DNA of 64,000 nt from Burkholderiales bacterium (GTDB lineage: Bacteria; Pseudomonadota; Gammaproteobacteria; Burkholderiales; Nitrosomonadaceae): assembly GCA_024235795.1 (NCBI GenBank), contig JACKLR010000003.1, forward strand, positions 62,001 to 126,000, read 5' to 3'. Below the pieces are notes generated by a model. The model saw only the letters and a program-made list of their open reading frames with translations, was not told the DNA's origin and did no database searches. Shown in pieces: positions 25,862 to 35,819 of the stretch (its first letter is position 1; each line of letters starts with the position of its first letter). A program made the translations under genes and the position numbers.

Positions 25862-27730
25862 TTAATGCACGCTCTCACCATTGGGTGTATATTCCGGCAC
25901 CCATCGAGACAGTTCTTGACGTGCTTCCTCGTCATTCAATGTTTTGAGTTTTTCAAAGCGTGTCACCAATGCAACCAGCCATTGCTCATTGACCTCAGGC
26001 GCCTGCGCAATGCGTAACTTAGTATGCGGCGTCGGCACCGTATTTTCATCTGCCGACAGCAATTCTTCATGCAATTTTTCTCCGGGACGCAATCCCGTAT
26101 ATACGATACGGACATCATCTTCACCCAAACCGGATAAACGTATCAAATCACTAGCAAGATCGGCGATTTTTACTGGGTCGCCCATATCCATAACAAAGAT
26201 TTCGCCTCCTCCTCTCAACCCGCCCATCAATCCTGCCTGCAAAACGAGTTGCGCGGCTTCCGGAATCGACATAAAGTAACGGGTCATCTCGGGATGCGTC
26301 ACTGTAATCGGCCCGCCGTCAGCAATTTGTTTTCGGAATTTTGGAATAACACTACCTGCACTGCCCAACACATTGCCAAAACGCACCATAACAAAACAGG
26401 TAATCTGTTCACGATTTTTTATCGATTGCTGCATTGCCTGACATACCATTTCCGCCAGGCGTTTACTAGCACCCATAATATTGACGGGATTAACCGCCTT
26501 GTCGGTTGAGACAAGCACAAATTTCTCAACTTTATAACGGATAGCCATCGTGGCTAAAATGTATGTACCCATAACATTGTTCAAAACGGCCTGCCAGGCA
26601 TTTTCATTTTCCATCAGCGGAACATGTTTATAGGCAGCAGCATGAAAAACAACCGATGGCCCAAATTGCTTAAAAAGCTGTTCCAATCGCGCGGTGTCCT
26701 TGATATCTCCGATCATAAACGACATCGGAGTTTCTGGAAAACTCGCCATAAACTCCTCTTGAACGCAATAAAGCGCATACTCGTTGAGTTCGAGCAACAC
26801 AAGCTGTGCTGGCTGAAACGCAATAATCTGGCGGCATAATTCTGCCCCGATCGAACCACCAGCACCGGTAATCAAAATTGTCTTGCCTGTCAAAAAGCCG
26901 TGTAACCCTTCATCATCGAGTACAACCGGCGCTCTGCCCAATAAATCATCCAGCTGAATCTCACGAATTTGAGACACGGTCGTCTTACCATTGATTAGAT
27001 CCTGGTATGAAGGAACAATCATTGCCTTGACGCCCATATCCGAGCACATTTCTAGTATATGGCGATGCATACGGTGCGAAAGAGAAGGCATGGCAATAAT
27101 GACATGACCCACATTTAACTTGTGCACCCAATGCGGCAAGTCATCAATCACCCCTAAAACACGAACACCATGCAGGCGTGTTCCCAGTTTTCTTGAATCA
27201 TCATCCAGCAGGCCCACCACATGCCAGTCACGACTGCTCGCCAAATCTTTGACAAGATTAACTGCAGTGCTTCCAGCGCCCAGTATCAACACCAGTTTAC
27301 CTTCATAATTCTCAAGGCTATAAAGGCGGCGTTCTTTCCACGCACGATAAATCAAGCGACTGCCGCCCATAATCATTAATAACAATATCGGCGCAAGAAT
27401 GTTGACCGAATATGGCACAACACCCAATAGTCCGAGTTGCCAGAAAACGATTGTAATGACCGTTGCACTCAGCAACACCACAACTGTGATCCGCTTTAAA
27501 TCCGGAAGGCTAGCATAGCGCCACAACCCCTTGTATAGCCCAATCCATAAAAAAATAACCGCCTGAACCGGCAGTATCCAGGGCATTAGGTCAAAAAATA
27601 ACGCGAAAGGTATGGCAGAAATCTTAAAATCAAAATAAAACAGGAATGCAAGAAACCAGGCTGCGACAACCGCGACAAGATCATGGGTAAATGCAATAAC
27701 CGAACGAATTTCGTACTTGTGTTTAAACAT
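25862..27730 (-). CDS. Polysaccharide biosynthesis nucleotide-sugar dehydratase, CapD/WbpM type
   Basis: About 622 residues from the ATG at 27730; an in-frame ATG at 27766 would overlap the upstream gene. Four N-terminal membrane helices are followed by a CoA-binding-like Rossmann domain (VLILGAGSTAVNLVKDL) and then the SDR-type catalytic domain. ILITGAGGSIGAELCRQI binds NAD(P). VLVSTDKAVNPVNIMGASKRLAE carries the Ser/Met/Lys-type site that replaces the usual Tyr of SDRs. Relatives are UDP-GlcNAc 4,6-dehydratases that start synthesis of QuiNAc, FucNAc or bacillosamine-type sugars on O-antigen, capsule or glycoproteins. The initiating transferase gene lies just upstream with essentially no gap, so the pair is an operon. 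Confidence 0.9.
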   Translation of the reverse strand: MFKHKYEIRSVIAFTHDLVAVVAAWFLAFLFYFDFKISAIPFALFFDLMPWILPVQAVIFLWIGLYKGLWRYASLPDLKRITVVVLLSATVITIVFWQLGLLGVVPYSVNILAPILLLMIMGGSRLIYRAWKERRLYSLENYEGKLVLILGAGSTAVNLVKDLASSRDWHVVGLLDDDSRKLGTRLHGVRVLGVIDDLPHWVHKLNVGHVIIAMPSLSHRMHRHILEMCSDMGVKAMIVPSYQDLINGKTTVSQIREIQLDDLLGRAPVVLDDEGLHGFLTGKTILITGAGGSIGAELCRQIIAFQPAQLVLLELNEYALYCVQEEFMASFPETPMSFMIGDIKDTARLEQLFKQFGPSVVFHAAAYKHVPLMENENAWQAVLNNVMGTYILATMAIRYKVEKFVLVSTDKAVNPVNIMGASKRLAEMVCQAMQQSIKNREQITCFVMVRFGNVLGSAGSVIPKFRKQIADGGPITVTHPEMTRYFMSIPEAAQLVLQAGLMGGLRGGGEIFVMDMGDPVKIADLASDLIRLSGLGEDDVRIVYTGLRPGEKLHEELLSADENTVPTPHTKLRIAQAPEVNEQWLVALVTRFEKLKTLNDEEARQELSRWVPEYTPNGESVH

Positions 27731-27731
27731 C

Positions 27732-28724
27732 TTATTGTTTGTCTGTGCAAAGCTTCCGGCCCACATCAGCCATCAGCATTAACCCCAGATAAATTAAACC
27801 CCAAATGGTTGCAATAACGAACTGAATAACCTCATCCTGGAAATTCGCCCATACTGCACTCGCCCCCACCAAAATCATGGCAGCATAACCCAGAAGCGCA
27901 GTGTTTCGGTGTCCAAAGCCGCTTTGCACCATCCGTTGATAATAATGTTCACGATGTGCCAACCAGATTTTCTCGCCGCGCAAGAACCGCTTTATGAGCG
28001 TTACTGACGCATCAGCAATAAATGGCGAGAAAACCAGTAACGGCAGCCACAAAGACCATAAATCATTTATCCACCCAAGTATACCCATTACTGCAGCAAG
28101 ATAACCCAATGGAACAGAGCCAACATCACCTAAAAAAATGCGCGCCGGATAAAAATTATGAAACAAAAAACCCAGTGACGCTGCTGCAACCGAAAAATTA
28201 ACCACGGCAAAATTGACGTATCCTGACAGGTAAGCCACCAATCCATAGTACCCAAACCCGATTAAAACCATGCCACCGGCAAGCCCATCCGATCCATCCA
28301 TAAAATTAAACAGATTAGACATCCATATCACGACCAGCACACCAATCACAACAAACAGCCAACCATATGTATCAAACTGAATCGTAACGCAGAACCCAAG
28401 CGCAACGAGTGTATGCACACATAACCGGCACCAAACAGGCACCTTCCAGATATCATCCATAAACGATATACACGCGAGTACGCATAAACCCAGCCAAACG
28501 GAAACAGGAAGCGTCGCTGAAAAAGCCAGCCATGCCAACATCGTACCGAATAACAGCCCGACTCCACCAATACGGGGCACCGGAACGGTATGCAACGATC
28601 TTGAATTAGGATAATCCAACACCGTTGAGTTTTTCTGCTTGATGAGCCATAAATTTGAATAGTAGGACACAAAAATTGCTAACAATGAAGCAGCAATAAC
28701 GGATAGCGGAGAATCCAGCAACAT
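27732..28724 (-). CDS. Undecaprenyl-phosphate sugar-1-phosphate transferase, WecA/WbpL type
   Basis: A 330-residue multi-pass membrane protein of glycosyltransferase family 4 (MraY/WecA). Conserved cytoplasmic-loop motifs are visible: RSLHTVPVPRIGGVGLL near the N-terminus, DD (FMDDIW, about residues 88-93), NLFNFMDGSDGLAGGMV (about 137-153), FLGDVGSVPLGYL (about 197-209), and the substrate-selecting HREHYYQRMV (about 257-266). It transfers a HexNAc-1-phosphate to undecaprenyl phosphate to start a surface glycan. In Pseudomonas the WbpL-WbpM pair is the parallel: WbpM-like enzymes make the donor and WbpL-like ones use it. The start ATG at 28724 is the first of the frame. Confidence 0.9.
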   Translation of the reverse strand: MLLDSPLSVIAASLLAIFVSYYSNLWLIKQKNSTVLDYPNSRSLHTVPVPRIGGVGLLFGTMLAWLAFSATLPVSVWLGLCVLACISFMDDIWKVPVWCRLCVHTLVALGFCVTIQFDTYGWLFVVIGVLVVIWMSNLFNFMDGSDGLAGGMVLIGFGYYGLVAYLSGYVNFAVVNFSVAAASLGFLFHNFYPARIFLGDVGSVPLGYLAAVMGILGWINDLWSLWLPLLVFSPFIADASVTLIKRFLRGEKIWLAHREHYYQRMVQSGFGHRNTALLGYAAMILVGASAVWANFQDEVIQFVIATIWGLIYLGLMLMADVGRKLCTDKQ

Positions 28725-28754
28725 GTTGATTGGATTATCCTAAATTCATTTTAC

Positions 28755-28803
28755 AAGCACCGTTTTTCCCGTTTTATCACGTATAAACCGGAAAAAACGG
28801 CTT
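28755..28803. terminator. Long hairpin between the aminotransferase and glycan genes
   Basis: AAGCaCCGTTTTTCCCGTTTTAT pairs with GTATAAACCGGAAAAAACGGCTT over roughly 18 base pairs with few mismatches, around a 3-4 base loop. Placed 60 bp after the aminotransferase stop on the minus strand, it probably ends that transcript and insulates the polysaccharide operon. There is no strong U-run, so its efficiency is uncertain. Confidence 0.5.
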
Positions 28804-28864
28804 AATGATGTACTGTAATTCCGGGTACACACTCCGAAAATACATTATTTCCTTCTTCTCGATT

Positions 28865-30082
28865 TTAAGGCATCGGATTCACGGCGTAATTTTGATGCGC
28901 AGCCGACTCTGCTGCACCACGTTCAAGCTTCATGCCCATATCGGACAACACGGTTTCCAACGCATTCAGGCAAAACAACACATTCTCTACCCTGCTGGAT
29001 GTTCCCATCAAGCCGAAACGCCAAACCTTTCCGGCAAAATCGCCGAGGCCGGCACCAATTTCCAGACTGTATTCATCAAGCAATCTGCCACGAACAACTT
29101 TATCATCAATGCCATCTGGAATATAAACCGAATTCAACTGTGGCAGCCGGTATTTTTCATCAACAACATACCGAATACCCATTGTTTCAAGCCCAGCCTT
29201 AAATGCTTCATGGTTACGTTGATGACGCGCCCATGACTGCTCCAGCCCTTCTTCATAAAGCATTACCAGGGATTCGTGCAAACCATAAAGCGCATTTGTT
29301 GGCGCAGTATGATGGTAAGTACGGGTAGACGACCCCCAGTAACCCAGCAATAGGTTTATATCCATAAACCAGCTGTGTACCTTCACCTGGCGATTCTTTA
29401 CCAAATCGGTCACACGTTCTGAGAAGCTGACAGGTGACAATCCAGGCGGACACGAAAGACATTTCTGGCTGCCGGAGTAGATCGCGTCAATGCCCCATTC
29501 ATCTACTCTGATCGGCGACCCGCCCAACGATGTCACTGTATCTACAATTGTCATGCAATCGTGACGGCGCGCTATTTCACAAAGTGTTTTAGCATCTGAC
29601 AATACACCTGTTGACGTTTCTGCGTGAACAAAAGCCAAAATCTTGGCATCAGGATGCTGCTTCAAAGTATCTTCCACTTTTTGTGGATCGACCGGTTCAC
29701 CCCATTTATCATCCACTGTAACCGCCACACCGCCGTGACGCTCTACATTTTCAACCATACGTGGACCAAACACACCGTTACGGCAGACAACCACTTTGTC
29801 TCCCGGTACAATCATGTTAACAAAACACATTTCCATACCCACTGAACCGGGTGCTGAAACTGAAAATGTCATCTTGTTCTTGGTTAAAAAAGCATAACGC
29901 AACAGATCCTTAATCTCTTCCATCATGTCGGCAAACACCGGATCCAAATGGCCAAGCGTAGGTCGCGCCATGGCAGATAAAACGCGATGATGTGTATCGG
30001 ACGGGCCAGGTCCCATTAAAACACGTTGTGGCGGATAAAATGTTGTTATTTTTTTGGCGGGACGAAAATCTTCGATAGTCAT
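28865..30082 (-). CDS. Class V aminotransferase (serine/alanine-glyoxylate type)
   Basis: 405 residues from the ATG at 30082, which has AGGA about 7 bp upstream; the longer frame needs a TTG start. This is a PLP enzyme of the AGXT/SgaA group. VLMGPGPSDTHHRVLSAMARPTLGHLDP (about residues 21-48) is the typical opening. SAPGSVGMEMCFVNMI binds PLP phosphate, TIVDTVTSLGG holds the ring-stacking Asp, and YSGSQKCLSCPPGLSP (about 201-216) carries the Schiff-base lysine. Family members move amino groups from serine or alanine to glyoxylate. In autotrophs this recycles photorespiratory-type glycolate, a plausible but unproven role here. It is not obviously linked to its neighbours. Confidence 0.85.
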   Translation of the reverse strand: MTIEDFRPAKKITTFYPPQRVLMGPGPSDTHHRVLSAMARPTLGHLDPVFADMMEEIKDLLRYAFLTKNKMTFSVSAPGSVGMEMCFVNMIVPGDKVVVCRNGVFGPRMVENVERHGGVAVTVDDKWGEPVDPQKVEDTLKQHPDAKILAFVHAETSTGVLSDAKTLCEIARRHDCMTIVDTVTSLGGSPIRVDEWGIDAIYSGSQKCLSCPPGLSPVSFSERVTDLVKNRQVKVHSWFMDINLLLGYWGSSTRTYHHTAPTNALYGLHESLVMLYEEGLEQSWARHQRNHEAFKAGLETMGIRYVVDEKYRLPQLNSVYIPDGIDDKVVRGRLLDEYSLEIGAGLGDFAGKVWRFGLMGTSSRVENVLFCLNALETVLSDMGMKLERGAAESAAHQNYAVNPMP

Positions 30083-30415
30083 GAACAATCCTAGTATTAT
30101 TGTAAAATAAAATATTTTTTTAAAAGGTTAAGCTTATAATTTTAACAAGTGATAGGAAAGTTTACTATAAACACGGCAGCATTCAGTTAATTTTATTTAC
30201 CAAAATGTTATGAAAAAGAACATGGCAATTCGATTTAACCCATTGAACCCATCTCAACATAGTTTGTCTCAGTGTCATTTCAACCAGCAAACCGGTCATT
30301 AAAACAATTAAATCATTAAATAAAAAATGCAGGTCTAAGCGCATGGGTAATTCTCTCATGTAACATTATTATTTTACCTGTTCGCCACTATTTCAAACAC
30401 ATTCCAACTTTATCC
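30083..30415. other. AT-rich divergent intergenic region
   Basis: No gene supported in these 333 bp. The region separates the leftward aminotransferase from the rightward MacAB-like operon and must contain both promoters. Short A/T runs (30113-30125) could be UP-like or bendable DNA. No operator palindrome stands out. Confidence 0.35.
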
Positions 30416-31561
30416 ATGCTTATTCGCAACACCCCGCTAATTGTCATCGCGCTGATCATAATTATTTCAGCTACCGTCTACTGGTCTATGCGGGATGACA
30501 GTGAATTTAAAACCAATTCTTATCTGACGCGCACGCTGGACGAGGGCGATATTATACAAACCATATCCGCTAACGGCACACTGACGCCGGTCGTTCTCGT
30601 CAATGTTGGCACGCAGGTTTCAGGTACAGTCGCCAAACTGCATGCCGATTTCAACGATCAGGTCGAAATTGGTCAGATTTTAGCGGAACTGGATCCTGCG
30701 TTACTGCAAGCACAGTTGCAACAATCCAGAGCCAGCCTGCTCAGTGCGCAAACACAATACAACATCGCCGACAGCAAATTAAAACGCCACCACAAGCTGC
30801 ACGAGCAAGGATTCATCTCGTTCGAAGCTTTGGATATCGTTAAACAGGAACTGGACGCAGCACGCGCGCAACTGGCGGTCAGTCAGGCTCAAGTCGAAAG
30901 AGATCGCGCCAATCTGAACTATAGCATTATCAAATCGCCGATATCCGGCGTTGTCATTGCCCGTGATGTTGATATCGGCCAAACCGTTGCCGCAAATTTT
31001 CAGACGCCCATCCTGTTTCAGATTGCAAAAGATTTACGTGAAATGCAGATCAATATCAGCGTTGCAGAAGCAGATATCGGTCTGTTACGTATAGACCAAC
31101 CAATCAATTTTACCGTTGACGCATACCCAAACAGTATTTTTACCGGCACTGTCAAACAGGTGCGCCTCAACCCGACCATCCAGGAAAACGTAGTCACCTA
31201 TAATGTCGTGGCCATGGTTAACAACGTTGACGGCTCGCTCCTGCCGGGCATGACCGCCAACATCCATTTTGTCGTCGATCAACGGCAGAATGTGCTGCGA
31301 ATTTCCAATGCAGCGCTACGGTACCAACCCAAAGATTCCGATTCAAGTGCAGAGCAGCGTCATAATCAACAGAATGGCCAGTCCTTAGTCTATCGCCTAA
31401 TCAATGACAAACCAGTCGCAACCCATGTTACAACCGGCATCACCGATGGAAATCATACTGAAATTGTTGCCGGCGACGTCAAGGCGGGAGACGCTGTAAT
31501 TATTCGGGAAAAAAGTGATAAGAAAGAATCCGAAGCCAAGTTCAGATTAAGAATGTTCTGA
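30416..31561 (+). CDS. MacA-like periplasmic adaptor (membrane fusion protein)
   Basis: 381 residues. An N-terminal membrane anchor (LIVIALIIIISATVYWSM, about 8-25) puts the rest in the periplasm. The lipoyl half-motifs flank a helical hairpin: GTQVSGTVAKLHADFNDQVEIGQILAELD (about 67-95) and SPISGVVIARDVDIGQTV (about 178-195), with a coiled-coil stretch rich in Gln/Ala between them (LLQAQLQQSRASLLSAQTQ...AARAQLAVSQAQVERDRANL). The tail KFRLRMF resembles the RxxRF ending of MacA proteins. MacA links the inner-membrane pump MacB to an outer-membrane TolC-type channel. Its stop overlaps the next gene's ATG by one base, so the two are translationally coupled. No TolC gene is in the window. Confidence 0.9.
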   Translation: MLIRNTPLIVIALIIIISATVYWSMRDDSEFKTNSYLTRTLDEGDIIQTISANGTLTPVVLVNVGTQVSGTVAKLHADFNDQVEIGQILAELDPALLQAQLQQSRASLLSAQTQYNIADSKLKRHHKLHEQGFISFEALDIVKQELDAARAQLAVSQAQVERDRANLNYSIIKSPISGVVIARDVDIGQTVAANFQTPILFQIAKDLREMQINISVAEADIGLLRIDQPINFTVDAYPNSIFTGTVKQVRLNPTIQENVVTYNVVAMVNNVDGSLLPGMTANIHFVVDQRQNVLRISNAALRYQPKDSDSSAEQRHNQQNGQSLVYRLINDKPVATHVTTGITDGNHTEIVAGDVKAGDAVIIREKSDKKESEAKFRLRMF

Positions 31562-32319
31562 TGTCAGCAAGCCATTCAAATTCCACATCACCCGCTTTAA
31601 TCCGAATAACGCAACTGAACAAAAGCTACACGCTCATCGATGCCGCAGGAAAGAATATAGAGAACCCGGTTCTGAACAATATTAACCTGTGCATCGAAAA
31701 AGGTGAATTTGTCGCCATCATGGGCCATTCCGGCTCGGGAAAATCGACCCTGATGAACATTCTGGGTTGCCTGGATACACCCACAAGCGGCGATTACTGG
31801 CTGGAAAACCAGAACATTGCCACGCTATCCAACGATGCGCTTGCACGCATCAGGAATCGTTACATTGGTTTTGTTTTCCAGGGGTTTAATCTGTTAAAAC
31901 GCATGACCGCCCTCGATAATGTTGCCACACCACTACTCTATGCAGGGGAAAATCGTGCTGCAAGCCGTAACAGAGCCCTGGAACAACTACGCCGCACCGG
32001 ACTGGAAAAATTTGCCATGCACCACCCAAATCAGCTATCCGGCGGCCAACAGCAGCGCGTTGCAATCAGCCGCGCACTTGTCAACCAGCCCCCGTTGATA
32101 CTTGCCGACGAACCCACAGGCAATCTTGACACGCAGACAAGTAAAGAAATTATGACGCTTTTTGAACAGCTCAATCAAGAACAGGGCATCACCATTGTAC
32201 TGGTCACTCACGAAAATGAAATCGCCGCTTACGCTGACAGACTGATTCGCATCCAAGACGGAAACATCGTCTATGACGGCAATCAGGTACTTGAGAACAA
32301 GCCGGTCCCGATTGTATGA
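31561..32319 (+). CDS. MacB-like ABC transporter ATP-binding protein
   Basis: A 252-residue LolD/MacB-class ATPase. Walker A is GHSGSGKSTLMN (about residues 55-66), Q-loop GFVFQGFNLL, signature LSGGQQQRVAISRAL (about 159-173), Walker B PLILADEPTGNLD with the catalytic Glu, and H-loop LVTHE. All ATPase motifs are intact. In canonical MacB this domain is fused to the permease; here it is a separate gene, as in many macA-ATPase-permease operons of betaproteobacteria. It should power export of a peptide, lipoprotein or drug substrate by mechanotransmission; the substrate cannot be predicted. The permease gene follows after 87 bp. Confidence 0.93.
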   Translation: MSASHSNSTSPALIRITQLNKSYTLIDAAGKNIENPVLNNINLCIEKGEFVAIMGHSGSGKSTLMNILGCLDTPTSGDYWLENQNIATLSNDALARIRNRYIGFVFQGFNLLKRMTALDNVATPLLYAGENRAASRNRALEQLRRTGLEKFAMHHPNQLSGGQQQRVAISRALVNQPPLILADEPTGNLDTQTSKEIMTLFEQLNQEQGITIVLVTHENEIAAYADRLIRIQDGNIVYDGNQVLENKPVPIV

Positions 32320-32406
32320 TTCGCTCACGGTATTTTTCAGTGAATTCAGCCTAAACAGCATAAATAATGAAACAGTATTTAACTCATCACAGGCAACCGA
32401 AATAAA

Positions 32407-33630
32407 ATGAACTTCGCCACCATTATGGGAGAAGCGTTGCGTGCTTTGCGCATGAACCGCTTGCGCACCGGATTGACCATGCTCGGCATGATTATCGGAG
32501 TAGCCGCGGTTGTTTTAATGCTCTCCATCGGACAAGGCGCACAAACCAAAATCAACCAGTCCATTGAAACAATGGGCAGCAATCTTTTTATTATTGTACC
32601 GGGCGCAACATCTTCTGGCGGCTTTAGTTTCGGCAGTGGCAGCGTAAGAACCTTGACCATCAATGATTCAAAAGCAATTGCTGAATTACCAGTTATAAAC
32701 GCAACAGGCCCGGTCATCAGTGGAAACGCGCAACTGAATTTTGGTGCAAAAAACTGGAGCACGATGATTACCGGCACCACAGTGGACTATTTTACAGTGG
32801 GCAACTGGGAAATAGAGGACGGCACAATATTCCAGGAATCTGACGTCAGATCGGCAACACGCGTTGCCGTACTCGGCGCCGTAACCGCCAACAACCTGTT
32901 TGGCGAAGTCAATCCTGTTGGCAAAAGCATTCGTATTACCAACCGCCCATTCCTGGTCGTTGGCGTCCTGGCCGCCAAAGGACAAAGCCTGAGCGGGCGC
33001 GATCAAGACGATAATGTTTTCATACCGATTACCACCAGCGAGCGCCAGATTACCGGCAACCAGTTCCCCGGATCCATCCGTTATATGCTGGTTCAGGCAA
33101 AATCCCCCGACTTGATGGAAGAAGCCGAAATTGAAATCACGCAATTGTTGCGGCAACGTCATCGCATCTCTGACGGAATGGAGAATGACTTTACTGTACG
33201 CAACTTAACCGCAATCGCCGATGTCGCCACCGGCACCGCAAAAATCCTGTCCATTGTACTCGGTGCGATTGCATCCATCTCATTACTGGTAGGCGGTATC
33301 GGCATCATGAATATCATGCTGGTATCCGTTACCGAGCGCACTCGAGAAATTGGCATACGCATGGCGATCGGCGCTAATCGCCGCGCCATTCTTATTCAAT
33401 TTCTGCTGGAGGCCATGATGATCTGCTTTATGGGCGGTTTGATTGGCGTAGTCCTTGGCATCGGCGGCGCATGGATAATCAGCCAGCTTATCGATATGTT
33501 AGTTGTCATAACATCGAGTATGATTTTACTGGCTTTTATGTTTGCATCTGTTGTAGGCATTTTTTTCGGTTTTTATCCGGCTCGAAAGGCGGCATCGCTC
33601 AAACCGGTGGACGCGCTCCGTTATGAGTAA
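32407..33630 (+). CDS. MacB/FtsX-type ABC permease
   Basis: A 407-residue type VII ABC permease. Helix 1 (RTGLTMLGMIIGVAAVVLMLSIG, about residues 19-41) is followed by a large periplasmic domain (about 42-280, containing the MacB_PCD core QSLSGRDQDDNVFIPITTSERQI). Three C-terminal helices follow, with the FtsX signature GGIGIMNIMLVSVTERTREIGIRMAIGANRRAI (about 297-329) facing the ATPase. It completes the adaptor-ATPase-permease set. The operon is on the plus strand and its last confident member is this gene; the ExoD-like gene starts 94 bp later. Confidence 0.93.
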   Translation: MNFATIMGEALRALRMNRLRTGLTMLGMIIGVAAVVLMLSIGQGAQTKINQSIETMGSNLFIIVPGATSSGGFSFGSGSVRTLTINDSKAIAELPVINATGPVISGNAQLNFGAKNWSTMITGTTVDYFTVGNWEIEDGTIFQESDVRSATRVAVLGAVTANNLFGEVNPVGKSIRITNRPFLVVGVLAAKGQSLSGRDQDDNVFIPITTSERQITGNQFPGSIRYMLVQAKSPDLMEEAEIEITQLLRQRHRISDGMENDFTVRNLTAIADVATGTAKILSIVLGAIASISLLVGGIGIMNIMLVSVTERTREIGIRMAIGANRRAILIQFLLEAMMICFMGGLIGVVLGIGGAWIISQLIDMLVVITSSMILLAFMFASVVGIFFGFYPARKAASLKPVDALRYE

Positions 33631-33723
33631 TAATGATATAAAAATTGGCAGCAAATCGCTTATTGTTACTTTACCAAAAGCCGTTTATCTGGAAAGATAC
33701 GTGTAAAAAATAGGAAACAATCG

Positions 33724-34383
33724 ATGAGCACTAATTTTAACGACAATAACAAGGAGCAAACCCCTCAAAACGGTAACAACAAGGAACGTTCCACTTCTGA
33801 GTTACTGGAAAATGTCGTTGTTGTTTACCGAAGCGAAACTTTGACAGTAGGAGAAATCAAGAACTCCCTGCATGAACGTGGTTTTGGTGTCTTATTGGCA
33901 ATCGCGGCGCTGCCGCTTTGCCTTCCTGTTCCTGTACCGCCGGGCTATACCACCTTTTTTTCCATCCCATTGTTTATATTTTCGATACAAATGATCATTG
34001 GAATGCAGGCGCCCTGGCTGCCGCTCTGGATTGAAAAGAAGGAAATCAAACGCACCAGCCTGGAAAAACTGATTGCTAAGGCAAGCCCCTGGCTTAGGAA
34101 AATTGAAAAGCGGTTGCAACCACGCCTGACCTATATCAGCGTGCATACATGGGAAAGAATCATCGGTATTTTCACTTTCGTTTTTGCCTTGTCAATTTCT
34201 CTTCCCATACCCCTGACAAATTTCCCACCAGGTTGGGGAATTCTTATCATGTCGCTGGGCTTGCTCAGTAAAGACGGCATCACCATATTAATCGGCATGA
34301 TCGTTGGCACCATTGGCGTAGGGATCACTATGATCATTCTGGTATTGCTTTGGATGGGCATGTCGTTGCCATCATTTTACTGA
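33724..34383 (+). CDS. ExoD-family membrane protein
   Basis: 219 residues. A polar Asn/Lys-rich head of about 30 residues precedes an ExoD domain: TLTVGEIKNSLHERGFGVLLAIAALPLCLPVPVPPGYTTFFSIPLFIFSIQMIIG (about 41-95), with the proline-rich LPVPVPPG signature. A second repeat-like unit follows (RIIGIFTFVFALSISLPIPLTNFPPGWGILIMSLGLLSKDG) and a final helix. ExoD is named from Sinorhizobium exopolysaccharide mutants, where the effect seems indirect; its biochemical activity is unknown. It may be cotranscribed with the MacAB-like operon but has its own leader of about 94 bp. Confidence 0.85.
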   Translation: MSTNFNDNNKEQTPQNGNNKERSTSELLENVVVVYRSETLTVGEIKNSLHERGFGVLLAIAALPLCLPVPVPPGYTTFFSIPLFIFSIQMIIGMQAPWLPLWIEKKEIKRTSLEKLIAKASPWLRKIEKRLQPRLTYISVHTWERIIGIFTFVFALSISLPIPLTNFPPGWGILIMSLGLLSKDGITILIGMIVGTIGVGITMIILVLLWMGMSLPSFY

Positions 34384-34537
34384 ATTTAAATTTATTTCGA
34401 TGGCATACTTCCCGCAATCAGAAAAAATATTATGCAGTTAGTTCATCTTTTTCAGGAACTTCCCCGACACCTGTAATGCTGCCGGCAATAGCGGCATGCT
34501 TTATATAAAGCTTTTCTGGATCATCAGTTAACCCGGT

Positions 34538-35518
34538 TTATGGTAATTTTATCGAAACAAAAACACCTGCATGATCGGAAACACCGGTTTGGCTGGCATC
34601 AACGAGATTATTAAATACGACACGACTCTCAGATAAGTCATTTACATCTTTAACAAAAACATAATCAATCCGTCTGGCAGAGTCTCCTGCATCCAGCGTC
34701 GAAACACCTACCGTACAATGCATGTCAGCTGCCGTTGTATCCGAGCACAAGCTCTCCAGCGATCTGTTGGCAGCATAGGCATCGGTAAAACCGGCATTTA
34801 TGATAGTGTCGTAAAAAACTCCTTCCTTAAAAGGATCGATCCGAAACCGGTCGATATTAAAATCACCACCCAGGATAATCGGATTATTTTGTGGATAAAA
34901 CGCTTCCGCTTCATCAACAAACGTCAATAATGTTTCCAGTTGGGCACCAAGTTCATCTGCGCTGCACTTGGCGCACAGATGTGTATTGTACACATTGATC
35001 TTGCCGAAATCGGGAATGTTCAAACGGGTCATCATTACGTTCCTCGGCAACTTGATATCATGATCCTTAAACTCCAGTTCGGAAGCCTTGGGCAGCCGTT
35101 TAACCATCTTGAAATCAACTTCGCAACGGGTTAATACCGCGTTTGCCACTGCCAGCAATCCGGGCAAACCGGTTTCAAATGCTGTCTGCAAATCGTATCC
35201 ATGTCCGCGTTCAAGTAATTTCCCCTGAAGATCAAACGCACTGTTTGCCGTACCTACCAAAACACCACCAGCCACTTCCTGAAGCAAGATAACATCCACC
35301 GGCACATTCGATGCAAATTCAGCTATTGCATTTAATCGCTGATCGCGCGTTTCAGTTTCGGAAAATAACAGATTGATCGTTAAAACATTCAGATGGCCGC
35401 GACCAGCAACATCGTCACACTGGACGAGCGGTGCGCCCCCGCCATTGCCCGGAGGTATACTCGAACAACCCGACAAAAACAGGACGCCCACGATCAGGAT
35501 AAAGTATAGATTTTTCAT
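34538..35518 (-). CDS. Secreted lipoprotein of the endonuclease/exonuclease/phosphatase (EEP) family
   Basis: 326 residues. A lipoprotein signal (MKNLYFILIVGVLFLSGCSS, lipobox LSGC, Cys about 18) is preceded by a strong GGAGG ribosome site. The mature part is an EEP-fold phosphodiesterase: NVLTINLLFS (metal-binding Asn), VDVILLQEV (Glu), NVYNTHLCAKC (His), PIILGGDFNIDRF (Asp and Asn) and SDHAGVFVSIKL (Asp-His) are the standard catalytic residues in order. The family includes DNase I-like nucleases, sphingomyelinases and phosphatases; the substrate is not evident. Being membrane-anchored and exported, it resembles the other exported phosphodiester hydrolases encoded in the next 6 kb. The 301 bp before it (35519-35819) hold no gene. 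Confidence 0.85.
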   Translation of the reverse strand: MKNLYFILIVGVLFLSGCSSIPPGNGGGAPLVQCDDVAGRGHLNVLTINLLFSETETRDQRLNAIAEFASNVPVDVILLQEVAGGVLVGTANSAFDLQGKLLERGHGYDLQTAFETGLPGLLAVANAVLTRCEVDFKMVKRLPKASELEFKDHDIKLPRNVMMTRLNIPDFGKINVYNTHLCAKCSADELGAQLETLLTFVDEAEAFYPQNNPIILGGDFNIDRFRIDPFKEGVFYDTIINAGFTDAYAANRSLESLCSDTTAADMHCTVGVSTLDAGDSARRIDYVFVKDVNDLSESRVVFNNLVDASQTGVSDHAGVFVSIKLP

Positions 35519-35819
35519 GCTTTACCTCCTTGTTAGTCAATAAAAGCGCACAATTTTAAAATCAGCAGAGTATTAAATGTCGCAAGCTTTCAGTTAAAGG
35601 CTAATTTAAATGCCAGTTTATCGCACTCAATCCATCCTGGAAATAATTTTGCAAATTTTGCATAAAGAAACTCTTAATACTCTAGCACACCTGATTGGAA
35701 AACCAGAAAACCAACAAATTGTGTTTTGCCGTCCGGGTCAGATATACTGACATACCGCATTGGCATTTCTTTACTGACAACACATAGATAAGTCATTTCT
35801 GACAAAATGGCAAAGAAAC

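Noticed and set aside
35720..35815. Repeated CTGACA-like words as a PhoB box
   Set aside because: The spacing does not fit two 7-bp units 4 bp apart, so it cannot be called a Pho box by eye.
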